A stretch of DNA of 64,000 nt, from the NCBI GenBank assembly GCA_902785755.1, contig CACZZO010000005.1:1-64000 (forward strand), given 5' to 3'. The notes under the pieces are model-generated. The model saw only the letters and a program-made list of their open reading frames with translations. It did not search any database and was not told the DNA's origin. The translations under genes were made by a program, and so were the position numbers. This document shows positions 42,747-51,926 of this stretch, piece after piece (position 1 is the first letter of the stretch; the number at the start of each line of letters is the position of its first letter). This DNA is from an uncultured Bacteroidia bacterium. Its GTDB lineage: Bacteria > Bacteroidota > Bacteroidia > Bacteroidales > F082.

Positions 42747-43778
42747 TTATCTCGCCGCCACCCCACACAAATGGAATAAAACCCGCGCCCCAACGTTGCC
42801 ATCCCAGTCGCCACCATCGGGCGAGGGGGAGACCTCGCAAAGGTCGAAGCCAATGATGGTTTTGCCAGCCTCGCGGATGCGGTTGAGCAGGTACATCAGT
42901 TCCTCGAACTCCAATCCACCCGGAACGGGAGTGCCAGTGTTGGGACATAGTTTCGGGTCTAAAGCGTCAATGTCGATGGAGAGATAGACTTTTTCGGGCA
43001 AGGCCGCAATCATCTCATCCACAATGTCTTTCCATCTTGCGCCTTCGTACATGCGTCGGCGGCAGTCGCGGTCGAAGAAGATTTTGATGCGCTCGGGTTG
43101 GCTTTCGGCCAAGGCTTTTTCCTGATGGCAGTAGTCGCGGATGCCGACTTGCACTAACTTTTTTACATTGCTGAATTTCAATGTGTTGTAAAAGATGGAA
43201 GCGTGTGAGTATTTGAAGCCCTCGAAAGCCTCACGCAGGTCGCAGTGGGCATCAGCGTGGAGGATGCCGTATTCCTCACTTATATTATTAAGGTATTGGT
43301 GATAGGCCAAAGGGCAACTGTGGTCGCCGCCCAGAAGTCCCACAACCTTTCCTTGCTGTTTCCAATAGGCGATACGCTCGCGCAGCCAGTCGTTTTTCTT
43401 CTTCGTGGCAGCCTCAATACGGGCGTAAAGTTCTTCGTATTTCTCTGGTTCTTCGTCGATTGTGCCTTCATACAGGGCATTGATGATGTCCTCGCTCAGT
43501 GGAGCCATCTCATCGTGCAGTTCGCGGAGTTCCTTCGGAAATTCGTCCATCCAAATGCCTTTCTGCCAAAGGTCGGGATAGTCGTGGTGGCATAAATCGA
43601 CTTGCAGTGAAGCCTCCATGATGGTGGCTGGCCCGTCTACGGTGCCTCGGTTGTAACTGGTCGTGAGTTCCCATTCCACGGGTATGATGATGATTTGTGC
43701 TTCCTCGGCGGAACAAGGCAGCCCGTAAATGCCTGAATCGGCGACGGCTGCGGCGTTAGGGTCAAAGTTGTTTTCCAT
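42747..43778 (-). CDS. Agmatinase/arginase-family ureohydrolase
   Basis: The 343-residue protein has all metal-binding motifs of ureohydrolases: GLLGGDHSCPLAY (about 146-158), ILHADAHCDLRE (about 172-183) and YLSIDIDALDPKLCPNTGTP (about 265-285), binding two manganese ions. The TSYNRGTVDGPATI start is typical. The family hydrolyses agmatine, arginine or related guanidino compounds to urea. Substrate within the family is not decided by these motifs. It is cotranscribed with an EamA transporter. A TAATTTTG box lies 20 bases upstream of its ATG. Confidence 0.9.
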   Translation of the reverse strand: MENNFDPNAAAVADSGIYGLPCSAEEAQIIIIPVEWELTTSYNRGTVDGPATIMEASLQVDLCHHDYPDLWQKGIWMDEFPKELRELHDEMAPLSEDIINALYEGTIDEEPEKYEELYARIEAATKKKNDWLRERIAYWKQQGKVVGLLGGDHSCPLAYHQYLNNISEEYGILHADAHCDLREAFEGFKYSHASIFYNTLKFSNVKKLVQVGIRDYCHQEKALAESQPERIKIFFDRDCRRRMYEGARWKDIVDEMIAALPEKVYLSIDIDALDPKLCPNTGTPVPGGLEFEELMYLLNRIREAGKTIIGFDLCEVSPSPDGGDWDGNVGARVLFHLCGVAAR

Positions 43779-43797
43779 TGTTGATAATTTTGGCGGA

Positions 43798-43834
43798 CAA
43801 AATTAAACAAAAATCGAATTAATCATTACTTTTG
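43798..43834. promoter_or_regulatory. Divergent promoter region between the agmatinase-family gene and the MBL hydrolase
   Basis: The minus strand carries TAATTTTG at 43798-43805 (leftward). The plus strand carries TACTTTTG at 43827-43834 (rightward). They are arranged back to back. The second box fixes the hydrolase start at 43853. Confidence 0.55.
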
Positions 43835-43852
43835 CGGCCAAATTTGAATCAG

Positions 43853-44674
43853 ATGGATCTCTTTTCCTGTCTTTCGCCCTTCGTTTTTTGCAGTTTTGCC
43901 TCTGGCAGCAGTGGCAATTGCTATTATGTGGGCAAGCAGGACGAGGGCGTTTTGGTGGATGTGGGCATCAGTGCAAAGCAAATCTTGAATCTGTTGACAG
44001 AGAACGACATACCGCTCAGCCAAATCAAGGCCATACTGATTACTCACGACCACATCGACCATGTGTTGGGGCTTGAAAACTTGACAAAACTGTCGTCCAT
44101 CCCGATTTACGCGCACTCGGATTGCTTGCAAGGCATTGCGGAGGGCAAGTCGACGAAGAAAGTCGACCCGCAATTGTTCCGCGAAGTGGAGCCTTTGCAG
44201 CCTTTCGAGGTTTGCGGCATCACCATAGAGGCGTTCCCCGTCATGCACGATGGCCGAGGTGCTGTAGGCTATCATTTTGATTACGAAGGCCGTACATTGA
44301 CCATCGCCACTGATATTGGAATGCTTGACAAGGTGGTGAAGGAGCAGATTCGCCGTGCCGACAACCTTGTCATTGAGGCGAACTACGATGTGGAAATGTT
44401 GGAAAAAGGCCCTTATCCTTACATCCTGAAACAGCGCATCGCGAGTCCATTCGGGCATTTGAGCAATGAAGAATCGGCGCGTTTCGTGGCCGAAATCTAC
44501 CATGCGGGCATGAAAAACATCATGCTTTGCCACCTCAGCGAGAACAACAACACGCCTGAGCGCGCCATGCAGTGCCTCTATCAGCAATTCCAGAAAAAGC
44601 GCGTCCGGCTCGACGCAAACACCTCGATTTTCCCTTTGCCGCGCCACAAATGCACGGGATTTGTGTATCTGTAG
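43853..44674 (+). CDS. MBL-fold metallo-hydrolase (YycJ/WalJ-like)
   Basis: The 273-residue protein opens with SFASGSSGNCYYVG, has the metallo-beta-lactamase zinc motif ITHDHIDHVLG (HxHxDH, about 67), the aspartate region LTIATDIGM and a late histidine in IMLCHLSENNNTPE. This fits the YycJ/WalJ family of 5'-exonuclease-like hydrolases implicated in DNA repair and cell-wall control. The ATG at 43853 follows the promoter box by 18 bases. A group of DnaA-box-like sequences follows immediately. Confidence 0.9.
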   Translation: MDLFSCLSPFVFCSFASGSSGNCYYVGKQDEGVLVDVGISAKQILNLLTENDIPLSQIKAILITHDHIDHVLGLENLTKLSSIPIYAHSDCLQGIAEGKSTKKVDPQLFREVEPLQPFEVCGITIEAFPVMHDGRGAVGYHFDYEGRTLTIATDIGMLDKVVKEQIRRADNLVIEANYDVEMLEKGPYPYILKQRIASPFGHLSNEESARFVAEIYHAGMKNIMLCHLSENNNTPERAMQCLYQQFQKKRVRLDANTSIFPLPRHKCTGFVYL

Positions 44675-44684
44675 AATCCCCATA

Positions 44685-44751
44685 TTTCCACAATTTGGGC
44701 AACCATTTTGTGCTTTCCACAGTTTTCCACAGTTTGTAGTAGTTGTGGAAA
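44685..44751. other. Cluster of four DnaA-box-like motifs
   Basis: TTTCCACAA (44685-44693), TTTCCACAG (44714-44722), TTTTCCACA (44723-44731) and, inverted, TTGTGGAAA (44743-44751) lie within 67 bases, followed by an AT-rich stretch. TTTTCCACA differs from the DnaA consensus TTATCCACA at one base; the others differ by two. It could be a replication-initiation or DnaA-titration site, or chance in AT-rich DNA. Confidence 0.4.
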
Positions 44752-44844
44752 TGATTTCAAAATATTGATAAACAATTAGTTGGATATTCCTTTTTGTTGT
44801 GGCACGCATTGTGCTATATAAACAAGGTGATTCAAAAACTGGAT

Positions 44845-45735
44845 ATGATGCAACACAAAATGACATTGGTTTCATTGCTTCTCGTGGTCTTGATGGCCGC
44901 GTCGTGCAATGTGGAACGTTCCGAAAAGTACCAAACCCTGTTGGCCGAGCGCGATTCGCTTTACACCGAGGCCGTTGCCGCCAAAGGTGGTTTCGACAAT
45001 GCGCTGAATACCATCAATGAGATTGAGAATGCGCTTGAGGCCATCCGCGCCCAAGAAAACATCATTATGATGGAGAACCAAGAGGGCAACACCAACAAAG
45101 CCGTTTCGGAAATCAATGCCATCCAGCAGACCTTGCAGGAAAACCGCAAGAAGATTGAGAAATTGGAGAAACAGTTGGCAGAGCAAGGCTCGAAGTCGAA
45201 GGCTTTGAACCAGACCGTGAGCCGACTGAAAAAGCAACTGGAGGAGAAAGATACCTACATCAACAACCTTAAGGACGAGTTGCAGCAAAGCCGCCAGCAG
45301 ATTGCCGACCTGAACGAACAGGTTTCGGACCTGAACGAGAACATCAACGAATTGAACTCGAACCTCGATGTGATGACGGTTCAGAACGCGGCGCAACAGG
45401 CCACCATCGAAAACCAAGATGCCATGCTGAACACGGTGTGGATTTGCATCGCCACGCAGCAGGTGCTTGTGGAAAAAGGCGTCCTCAGCAAAGGCGGTCT
45501 GTTCCAACCCACCGAAATCTCCAAGCAGGGCTTTGACAAGAGCCAGTTCATGCAAGGCAACAAACGCGACTTGGACATCATCCCCCTGCACACCAAAAAG
45601 GCCAAAATCATGACCAACCACCCAGAAAGCAGTTACGAAATCACTGAGGGAGAGGAAGGTTCGCTGACCATCCAAATCCATGACAAGGACACTTTCTGGA
45701 GTATGTCGAATTATTTGGTAGTTTCCATCAAATAA
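44845..45735 (+). CDS. Coiled-coil lipoprotein of unknown function
   Basis: From the ATG at 44845 the product is 296 residues (a second ATG follows at once). It has a lipoprotein signal LVSLLLVVLMAASCN, then a long coiled coil (about residues 20-190) of Leu/Ile heptads rich in Q, E, K and N (LKKQLEEKDTYINNLKDELQ-like). The C-terminal ~100 residues are globular (VWICIATQQVLVEKGVL, GSLTIQIHDKDTFWSMS). Such proteins are common envelope lipoproteins in Bacteroidota; the role is unknown. A strong terminator follows. Confidence 0.75.
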   Translation: MMQHKMTLVSLLLVVLMAASCNVERSEKYQTLLAERDSLYTEAVAAKGGFDNALNTINEIENALEAIRAQENIIMMENQEGNTNKAVSEINAIQQTLQENRKKIEKLEKQLAEQGSKSKALNQTVSRLKKQLEEKDTYINNLKDELQQSRQQIADLNEQVSDLNENINELNSNLDVMTVQNAAQQATIENQDAMLNTVWICIATQQVLVEKGVLSKGGLFQPTEISKQGFDKSQFMQGNKRDLDIIPLHTKKAKIMTNHPESSYEITEGEEGSLTIQIHDKDTFWSMSNYLVVSIK

Positions 45736-45780
45736 AAATCCGGTAAACCGGAACTGCTCGTTTTCAATTTTTTTAAAAAC

Positions 45781-45813
45781 GCCTCACATTTCCCCAATGT
45801 GGGGCTTTTTTTT
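45781..45813 (+). terminator. Intrinsic terminator after the coiled-coil lipoprotein gene
   Basis: GCCTCACATT pairs with AATGTGGGGC (one T-G) around the loop TCCCC, followed by eight Ts. It ends the lipoprotein transcript before the response-regulator promoter. Confidence 0.8.
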
Positions 45814-45846
45814 GTGTGTAATTTTGTGGAATCTACAAAAAATTGT

Positions 45847-45854
45847 TACTTTTG
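45847..45854 (+). promoter_or_regulatory. -7 promoter box (TACTTTTG) five bases before the regulator start codon
   Basis: TACTTTTGCA ends at 45854 and the ATG begins at 45860, so the transcript would be leaderless or nearly so. The receiver domain begins at the very first codon, so a later start is not plausible. Confidence 0.5.
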
Positions 45855-45859
45855 CACCC

Positions 45860-47197
45860 ATGAAATGTAGAATTCTTGTTGTGGAAGACGATGCCTCCTT
45901 CGGCCTGATGATTCAGACTTGGCTGAAGAAGAACGGCTATGAGGCGGTGCTTGCGTCGCGCTATGAGCAGGCTAAAATCGAGATTTCAAGCGGTGATTTT
46001 GGCTTGATTCTCACCGATTTGCGCTTGCCTGATGGCGACGGCATCATCCTGATGACATGGGTGCGCGAAAAACTGAAAAGCAAGGTGCCCATCATCGTGA
46101 TGACGGGCTATGCCGAAGTTCAAACTGCTGTTTCGGCCATGAAACTCGGTGCCTTCGACTACCTCAAGAAACCCATCAACCCGAGCGTTTTGGAGGAGAA
46201 AATCGCGGCGGCGTTGGCTTCCACCGACGAAGAGGCAGCCGAAACCTTCATTCCGGGCAACAGGCAGTGGGTGAGGGGCAGCAGCCCTTCCATGATTCGG
46301 CTTTACAAGCATGTGGAACTGGTTGCCCCGACCAAATTTTCCGTGCTGATTCTCGGCGAGAGCGGCACGGGCAAGGAATACATCGCCCGCATGATTCACG
46401 AGATGAGCCTATATAAAGACGGGCCTTTCATCCCCGTGGATTGTGGAAGCCTCTCCAAGGAGTTGGCTCCCAGTGAGTTGTTTGGCCATCTGAAAGGCTC
46501 ATTCACCTCAGCCATCGCCGACAAGAAAGGCGTTTTTGAGCAGGCCAAAGGCGGCACAGTATTCCTTGACGAGGTGGGCAATTTGCCCTACGAAGTGCAG
46601 ATGCAACTGCTCCGCGCCTTGCAGGAGCAAAAGGTGAGGCCCGTAGGCTCGGCCACCGACATCCATGTTGACGTGCGCATCCTTGCCGCCACCAATGAGA
46701 ACTTGGAAAAGGCCATAGAAGAAGGCCGTTTCCGTCAGGATTTGTTCCATAGAATCAATGAGTTTGCCATTGAGGTGCCACCTTTGCGCGACCGTTTGGA
46801 GGACTTCGATGAACTGACGGCGTTTTTCATCCGTCAGGCCAATGAGGAGTTGGGCAAGAACGTGAAAGGCATTTCGGACGATGCCTTGCAACGCATGAAG
46901 GAGCAACGCTGGAACGGCAACCTGCGCGAGTTGCGCAATGTGGTACGCCGTTGCGTGCTGTTTGCCGAGGGCGAAAACATCGAATTGGACGACCTGCCGG
47001 TGTTCAGTGCGCCCAATAAAAAGACCGTCATTGCCGCCGATGAGGACGACTGGGCTTTGCGTCCCGAGCACGAGAAAGAACAAATCGAGGCCGCGCTTCA
47101 GAAGGCGCGTGGAAATAAGACCGTGGCCGCCAAACTTTTGCAAATCGACAGGAAGACCTTGTATAACAAGATGCATTTGTATGGGATAGAACTTTAA
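45860..47197 (+). CDS. NtrC-type response regulator (REC, AAA+, Fis HTH) with variant GAFTGA loop
   Basis: The 445-residue protein has a receiver domain (VVEDDASF, phosphoacceptor Asp53 in LTDLRLPDG, Lys in YLKKPIN), an AAA+ domain (Walker A GESGTGKEY about 165, Walker B GGTVFLDEVGN, RVRILAATN-like sensor) and a C-terminal Fis helix-turn-helix (GNKTVAAKLLQIDRKTLYNKM). The sigma-54 contact loop reads GSFTSA instead of GAFTGA. It converges with a hybrid kinase (2-base gap), a likely partner. Whether it still drives sigma-54 promoters is open. Confidence 0.9.
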   Translation: MKCRILVVEDDASFGLMIQTWLKKNGYEAVLASRYEQAKIEISSGDFGLILTDLRLPDGDGIILMTWVREKLKSKVPIIVMTGYAEVQTAVSAMKLGAFDYLKKPINPSVLEEKIAAALASTDEEAAETFIPGNRQWVRGSSPSMIRLYKHVELVAPTKFSVLILGESGTGKEYIARMIHEMSLYKDGPFIPVDCGSLSKELAPSELFGHLKGSFTSAIADKKGVFEQAKGGTVFLDEVGNLPYEVQMQLLRALQEQKVRPVGSATDIHVDVRILAATNENLEKAIEEGRFRQDLFHRINEFAIEVPPLRDRLEDFDELTAFFIRQANEELGKNVKGISDDALQRMKEQRWNGNLRELRNVVRRCVLFAEGENIELDDLPVFSAPNKKTVIAADEDDWALRPEHEKEQIEAALQKARGNKTVAAKLLQIDRKTLYNKMHLYGIEL

Positions 47198-47199
47198 TC

Positions 47200-49656
47200 T
47201 TATTCGATCCCATACTTCTCCGCCAGCAAATCCAGCAATTCATCAACTTGCGACATGAATTGGGTGGCGTCGTCTTTCCAGTTGGGGTAGTCGGCTTCAG
47301 TTTCGGGTTTGCCGCGCAGGGCGTTCATGCGGGCGAGGAAGGTGGTGTCGCGCTCCAATTGCTTGAACATGGGCAGCATCTTGTGGCAAAGCCCTTGCAT
47401 TTCAACGAAATCCGATTGCTCAATTATAGTGTTCATTTTAACCAAATCGTCGGCGGTGGACTGCACAAAGACGGCCAAAATGTCGGTCATGGCTTCCTTG
47501 TCGTTGCCCATCATTTCACTGAAGGCGGGAAAGTCGGGGAAGGCGGTTTCTACCTCCATTTCGCTTGAAGCAACATTTCCGAACAGGTTCTCCAACTGCT
47601 TGAGGTTGAAGGGTTTCTGCAAGAATCCATCGAAGCCCTCGGCTTTGGCTTTTTCGATGGTGTATTCGATGCGGCCCGTCATAAGAATGACGGGCTTTTT
47701 GGGGTCGGCTTCCTTGAAGAAATACAGTACATCGTTGCCCGTAACGGCTCCCATTTCCCTGTCAGTCAGGATGTAATCGTATTCCTGCACCTGATGCAGG
47801 GCGTTTTCCACATCGTTCATTGAGCGGCAGGGAATGGCTTGGTGGCCGAGGCGGTGCAGCATGGTATCTATGACGGACAAAAGCGTGTTGTCGTCATCGA
47901 TAACTAAGATGTTGAGGCTCTTTTTGTTGTCCTCACTTGCCTCATTCGTTTCTTCAACTCTTTGCTCAACCGAATCTACGGGAATTCTAATCTCGAAATG
48001 CGTGCCTTTGCCCACTTCGGAATCGATGTGGATTTCGCCGCCGAGCAGGTCGACGAGACCCTTGACGACTGACATGCCATAACCACTGCCCTCGGCGAAT
48101 TGGTTGTAGGTCTCGATGCGCACAAAAGGCTTGAACACTTCCTCCAACTTGTCTTCGGGGATGCCCACGCCCGTGTCGGTGATGTCGAAAACGAGCAGGT
48201 TGCGCCCCATCCGCGCCTTGAAGGTGACGCTGCCCTCCAAGGTGTATTTGATGCCGTTGGAGATGATGTTAGTTAGTATCTGTTTGATTTTCAGTTGGTC
48301 GGAGCAGACAAAAGTGTTGGGTTCGATACTGTTTTCCAACTTGAATTGCAGGTTTTTGTGGCGGGCGATGGACTCGAACATCTCGGCGGTTTCATCGCAA
48401 AGTTGATGGATGTTGAAGTTTTCCTTGTTGACTTGAAGTTTGCCCTGTTCGAGGCTCGAAAACTCCAAAAGGTTGGTCAAAAGGTTGAGGATATGGCCGG
48501 CGGATTGCTGTATCGAGTTGATTTCCTTCTCGTTGCCGGTCTTGTCCAAGAGTTCCACATAGCCCATGATGGAACTGAGCGGCGTCTTGATGTCGTGCGA
48601 CACGGAGAGCAGCAGTTTGTGGCGGCTTTCCATGATTTCCTCGGTCTTTTTCTTGGCTTCCTCGGCGGCGCGACGGGCGCGATAGCCTTTGTTCACATCG
48701 CTGATAATCAGGATAATGAAGATGATGATGAGCAGCAATGTTGCGGCACCGATGAGGATGGAGGTGCGTGTGTTTTCGTCGATGATTTCCTCGCTTTTCT
48801 CGATTTCAAGGATGGTGGAGTCGAGGATTTCTTGGTTGAGGCGTATCAATAAGGTGGAAATCTGCTCGGAGAGTTGGTTGTCGGCCTTCACCAGTTCCTG
48901 CGTCTTTTTTTCGTATTCCTTGATTTTTTTCCAGTATTCGGCCTTGGCGCGGTTGGAAAGCACGCGCAGGTCGGCCAAGATGTTGATGGTGTCGGGGTGC
49001 TGGCGTTGGATGTGGAGCGTGTCGGTGCGCTCGATGGAGATGTACACGAGACTGTCTTCGGCGGATTCAGACGGGTTGAACACCTTGCCGACCCTTTGCC
49101 AGAAGCCCGGCTTGTCAGGCTTGCGCGGCACATGGATGATGGTGTCTTTCGAGACGGTGGTCACCACGATTTCGTCCTCGGTTTTTGGGGGTCTGTAGTC
49201 GTCGATGGTGCGGTCAAATTCGGCCAAAGGGTTGAAGTCGTGGAACTGCTTCGACAGTTCGTTGCTGATGCGGCCCTTGCTTTTGATGAGGCTTTCTATC
49301 TTGCTCACCATCAGTTTGTTGTCGTCGCTGATTTCGAACGACATCAGCGAGTCGGTTTGCGCGGTGATGGCCTCTCGGTAGGCGTTGAACTCGCGTTTGT
49401 ATTTGGGTTGTTCGGTGAAGGCGAAGAGGTTGGCGGCGTTTTGGGCGGCGTGTACGTTTTTGGTGAATTCGTTCACCCAATTGAGCGCGTCGTGCTGCGA
49501 GTTGATGTTGGAGCGTTGGTTTTCGATGCTGTTGCGGAGGTTGGAGATGTAGTAGAACAAGGCTGCGCAAAGGGCCATGACGAACAGGTAGGTGATGACC
49601 ACCTTCCAACTGGTGCGGCTCCCGCTTGGGTAATCGTTTCGGCTTTTCTTCGGCAT
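47200..49656 (-). CDS. Hybrid sensor histidine kinase (HisKA, HATPase, REC, Hpt)
   Basis: The 818-residue protein has a membrane segment at about 19-38, a long helical extracytoplasmic region, a second membrane segment (about 300-320, LIIIFIILIISDV), then the phospho-His box LSVSHDIKTPLSSIMGY (His about 352), an ATPase domain (ISNGIKYT, DTGVGIPEDKLEEVF, GYGMSVVKGLVDLLGG), a receiver (VIDDDNTL; Asp about 629 in LTDREMGA; Lys in FLQKPFN) and a C-terminal Hpt-like helix bundle (MQGLCHKMLPMFKQLE, His about 758). This is a full phosphorelay ending in Hpt, able to pass phosphate to the adjacent convergent NtrC-type regulator. The signal is unknown. Confidence 0.92.
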   Translation of the reverse strand: MPKKSRNDYPSGSRTSWKVVITYLFVMALCAALFYYISNLRNSIENQRSNINSQHDALNWVNEFTKNVHAAQNAANLFAFTEQPKYKREFNAYREAITAQTDSLMSFEISDDNKLMVSKIESLIKSKGRISNELSKQFHDFNPLAEFDRTIDDYRPPKTEDEIVVTTVSKDTIIHVPRKPDKPGFWQRVGKVFNPSESAEDSLVYISIERTDTLHIQRQHPDTINILADLRVLSNRAKAEYWKKIKEYEKKTQELVKADNQLSEQISTLLIRLNQEILDSTILEIEKSEEIIDENTRTSILIGAATLLLIIIFIILIISDVNKGYRARRAAEEAKKKTEEIMESRHKLLLSVSHDIKTPLSSIMGYVELLDKTGNEKEINSIQQSAGHILNLLTNLLEFSSLEQGKLQVNKENFNIHQLCDETAEMFESIARHKNLQFKLENSIEPNTFVCSDQLKIKQILTNIISNGIKYTLEGSVTFKARMGRNLLVFDITDTGVGIPEDKLEEVFKPFVRIETYNQFAEGSGYGMSVVKGLVDLLGGEIHIDSEVGKGTHFEIRIPVDSVEQRVEETNEASEDNKKSLNILVIDDDNTLLSVIDTMLHRLGHQAIPCRSMNDVENALHQVQEYDYILTDREMGAVTGNDVLYFFKEADPKKPVILMTGRIEYTIEKAKAEGFDGFLQKPFNLKQLENLFGNVASSEMEVETAFPDFPAFSEMMGNDKEAMTDILAVFVQSTADDLVKMNTIIEQSDFVEMQGLCHKMLPMFKQLERDTTFLARMNALRGKPETEADYPNWKDDATQFMSQVDELLDLLAEKYGIE

Positions 49657-49819
49657 GATGCGGCAAAGATAGCACTTTTTCCGAAACCGTTTTTCCCTTG
49701 TTTTTAAAGATTTTCCTATTTATGCAAGCATGAAACGACACCATATAATAAATAGGTATGGTTTTGCTGGTGACTGTTGCCAAAACGAAAATTTTCTTGT
49801 ATGAAAAACAAAAAACTTG

Positions 49820-49827
49820 TATTTTTG
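49820..49827 (+). promoter_or_regulatory. -7 promoter box (TATTTTTG) of the second T9SS protein gene
   Basis: TATTTTTG followed by CC, 31 bases before the ATG at 49859. Confidence 0.6.
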
Positions 49828-49858
49828 CCCCATGTTTAATTTCAAAATAACACGAACC

Positions 49859-51520
49859 ATGAAAAAGACATTATCACTCATCATCGCCTTGGCTCTCCTC
49901 ATGGGAGCCAAGGCTTTCGCGCAAGAGCTTGAATGGGAATGGAGAGGCCTGACAACGAACGACGAGTTTTATGAGATCAACACGCCTTACGAGACATCGG
50001 ACGGAAGGATTTTGGTGACAGGCAGAACCGGCTATCTTGAAGATTGTTATAGTTTCAATAGATGGTATAAACCCACACCCACATTGATGTCGCTTTCTTC
50101 CGACGGGGAGGAACTGTTCCAAAGGCAATACCACAAGGACGGCTATTTCACTTACGTGCCATACGTGCTCGAAAACAGTTCGGGCGAGGTGTTCCTTTTC
50201 ATCACCTACAGCCCCCACCATGACACTTGCTCCCCAAACTACTTCAGGAACTTCGACCCCCCGACCGACCATTGCATTTTCGGCCTGTACAAGCTCAACG
50301 ACGACCTCTCGATAGCTGAAAGCCACGAGTTGGAAATTCCCATCGACACTTTTGAATGGAGAAACAATAACCAGCTCATGCACTACAATTGTGGGCAACT
50401 CCTGCCTATTAGCGCCTTCGTTGATGACGATGGAAACATCGTGGGCGCTTATGTCAGGACTGTCAGCTATGATCCTTACAAGCCTCGTGGCTACGACTCG
50501 ACCGTGTTCTTCAGGATGGATTTTGAGGGAAACATACTCAACCACAAGAGCTATTGTGGAAATCGTAGTTCGGGTGCGATGCAACGGCATCTTCAAAGCC
50601 ATATCGTCAAGGCAGACAGCCTTTACCTGTTCTACGGTTACAAGTACGACATCGTCGGCGATGAAAGCAACCTCGCCTATTTGGACCACGATTTCAATCT
50701 GGTGCGTACCCGAAATTTCCGACATCCGTCCTCTGTTCATCCTGCGACTAATTTCTATTTCCAGTCCATGAGTGTCGTACGCAGCCCGCATGGGACAACC
50801 TATCTGACCTGTGCCTTGGATTCAAATGACGACAATTGGTATCACGCCATTTTGTATGAATATAACGATGACGTCAATGGAAGCGGAAACTACACGCCCA
50901 TTGTCAGGTATGCTGATCGGAAGTCGGAGGGGCATTGTTTGGATTGGCCTGTCGATTGGTCGGGTGTCCAAGTGTTGGGCGACAGCACGATTTATTATGC
51001 CTATACATTGCACCAAGACTGGTTCCAAAGAGGAGACTCGTGGATCGTGATAGAACACCTGACGCCGGAGTTCAACACCATTTCCACGGTGTTTTTCGGT
51101 GAGGAGAACGACAGGAAAAGTTATTGGGCCTACGGCATCACGGCCACGGAAGACGGCGGAGTGGTGTTGGTTTCGTGGGAGTTGGACCTTCTCAACGATG
51201 TGAAGATGAATGTGGTGAGGAAGTATCCGGCTAACGCCCTCGTCGGCATAGACGAAGCCCATGCGAATGGCCTGAAAGTGGCCATAGCCTATCCCAACCC
51301 TGGTAAAGAAACGCTGAACATCAGGACGGGGTTGAAGGATGCGCGGGTGGAGGTGTATGATATGAGTGGGAGGATGGTTTATGGGCAAGAGATAACGGAG
51401 GATGTCACTTCGATAGATGCAGAAGGATGGCCTGCCGGAGTGTATGTTTGGAGGGTGATGGCAAATGGCAGGGAAGCCGAATCAGGCAAATGGATAAAGG
51501 AGCAGCCGCAAACGAAATAG
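49859..51520 (+). CDS. Secreted protein with T9SS type A sorting domain
   Basis: The 553-residue protein has a signal peptide (MKKTLSLIIALALLMGAKAFA, cleavage about residue 21), a beta-rich central region of repeated strands and Trp/Tyr/Asp-rich loops, perhaps a propeller, and a C-terminal sorting domain (VAIAYPNPGKETLNI, VEVYDMSGRMVYGQ, GWPAGVYVWRVMANG). No catalytic motif is apparent. It should be exported to the cell surface by T9SS. The longer ORF beginning at 49817 is excluded because the promoter lies inside it. Confidence 0.8.
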   Translation: MKKTLSLIIALALLMGAKAFAQELEWEWRGLTTNDEFYEINTPYETSDGRILVTGRTGYLEDCYSFNRWYKPTPTLMSLSSDGEELFQRQYHKDGYFTYVPYVLENSSGEVFLFITYSPHHDTCSPNYFRNFDPPTDHCIFGLYKLNDDLSIAESHELEIPIDTFEWRNNNQLMHYNCGQLLPISAFVDDDGNIVGAYVRTVSYDPYKPRGYDSTVFFRMDFEGNILNHKSYCGNRSSGAMQRHLQSHIVKADSLYLFYGYKYDIVGDESNLAYLDHDFNLVRTRNFRHPSSVHPATNFYFQSMSVVRSPHGTTYLTCALDSNDDNWYHAILYEYNDDVNGSGNYTPIVRYADRKSEGHCLDWPVDWSGVQVLGDSTIYYAYTLHQDWFQRGDSWIVIEHLTPEFNTISTVFFGEENDRKSYWAYGITATEDGGVVLVSWELDLLNDVKMNVVRKYPANALVGIDEAHANGLKVAIAYPNPGKETLNIRTGLKDARVEVYDMSGRMVYGQEITEDVTSIDAEGWPAGVYVWRVMANGREAESGKWIKEQPQTK

Positions 51521-51576
51521 AGGCTGCCATTTTGTTTTGAGAAATAGCAGAACAACAATTGAAAACAAAATTTGTT

Positions 51577-51584
51577 TATCTTTG
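51577..51584 (+). promoter_or_regulatory. -7 promoter box (TATCTTTG) of the MNT gene
   Basis: TATCTTTG followed by CA, 24 bases before the ATG at 51609. Confidence 0.55.
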
Positions 51585-51608
51585 CAGTCGGAAACCAACT
51601 GGATAACT

Positions 51609-51926
51609 ATGGCTGCAAACGACCTTCTGAACCAAATCCAAAGACTGGGTAGGGAAATCATTCCCGCCGATGGCCACTTGTATCTCTATGGGTCGCGTGC
51701 CCGTGGCAATTACAATCCTGATTCCGATTGGGATTTGCTGATTCTGCTGGACAAGGACAAGGAAGAGTATTCCGATTTCGACAACTATTCCTACCCGTTT
51801 ATCGCCTTGGGGTATGATTATGGCGTACCGGTTTCCGCCCATCTTTACACTGTGAGCCAATGGGAAGCCATGTCGTTTTCCCCGTTTTACCACAATGTTG
51901 AACACGATAAAATTGTACTGATATGA
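51609..51926 (+). CDS. MNT-type nucleotidyltransferase
   Basis: The 105-residue protein has the minimal nucleotidyltransferase motif LYGSRARGNYNPDSDWDLLI (GSRARG with the DxD pair, about 29-46). In HEPN/MNT pairs this protein is the antitoxin and adds AMP to the HEPN RNase. The following start codon overlaps its stop (ATGA), the normal arrangement for the pair, but the downstream HEPN frame ends after 31 codons. The MNT frame itself looks intact. Confidence 0.85.
   Translation: MAANDLLNQIQRLGREIIPADGHLYLYGSRARGNYNPDSDWDLLILLDKDKEEYSDFDNYSYPFIALGYDYGVPVSAHLYTVSQWEAMSFSPFYHNVEHDKIVLI

Noticed and set aside
49214..49783. 189-codon minus-strand ORF near the start of the hybrid kinase gene
   Set aside because: It overlaps the kinase in another frame and consists of Arg/Gln/His-rich shadow sequence.
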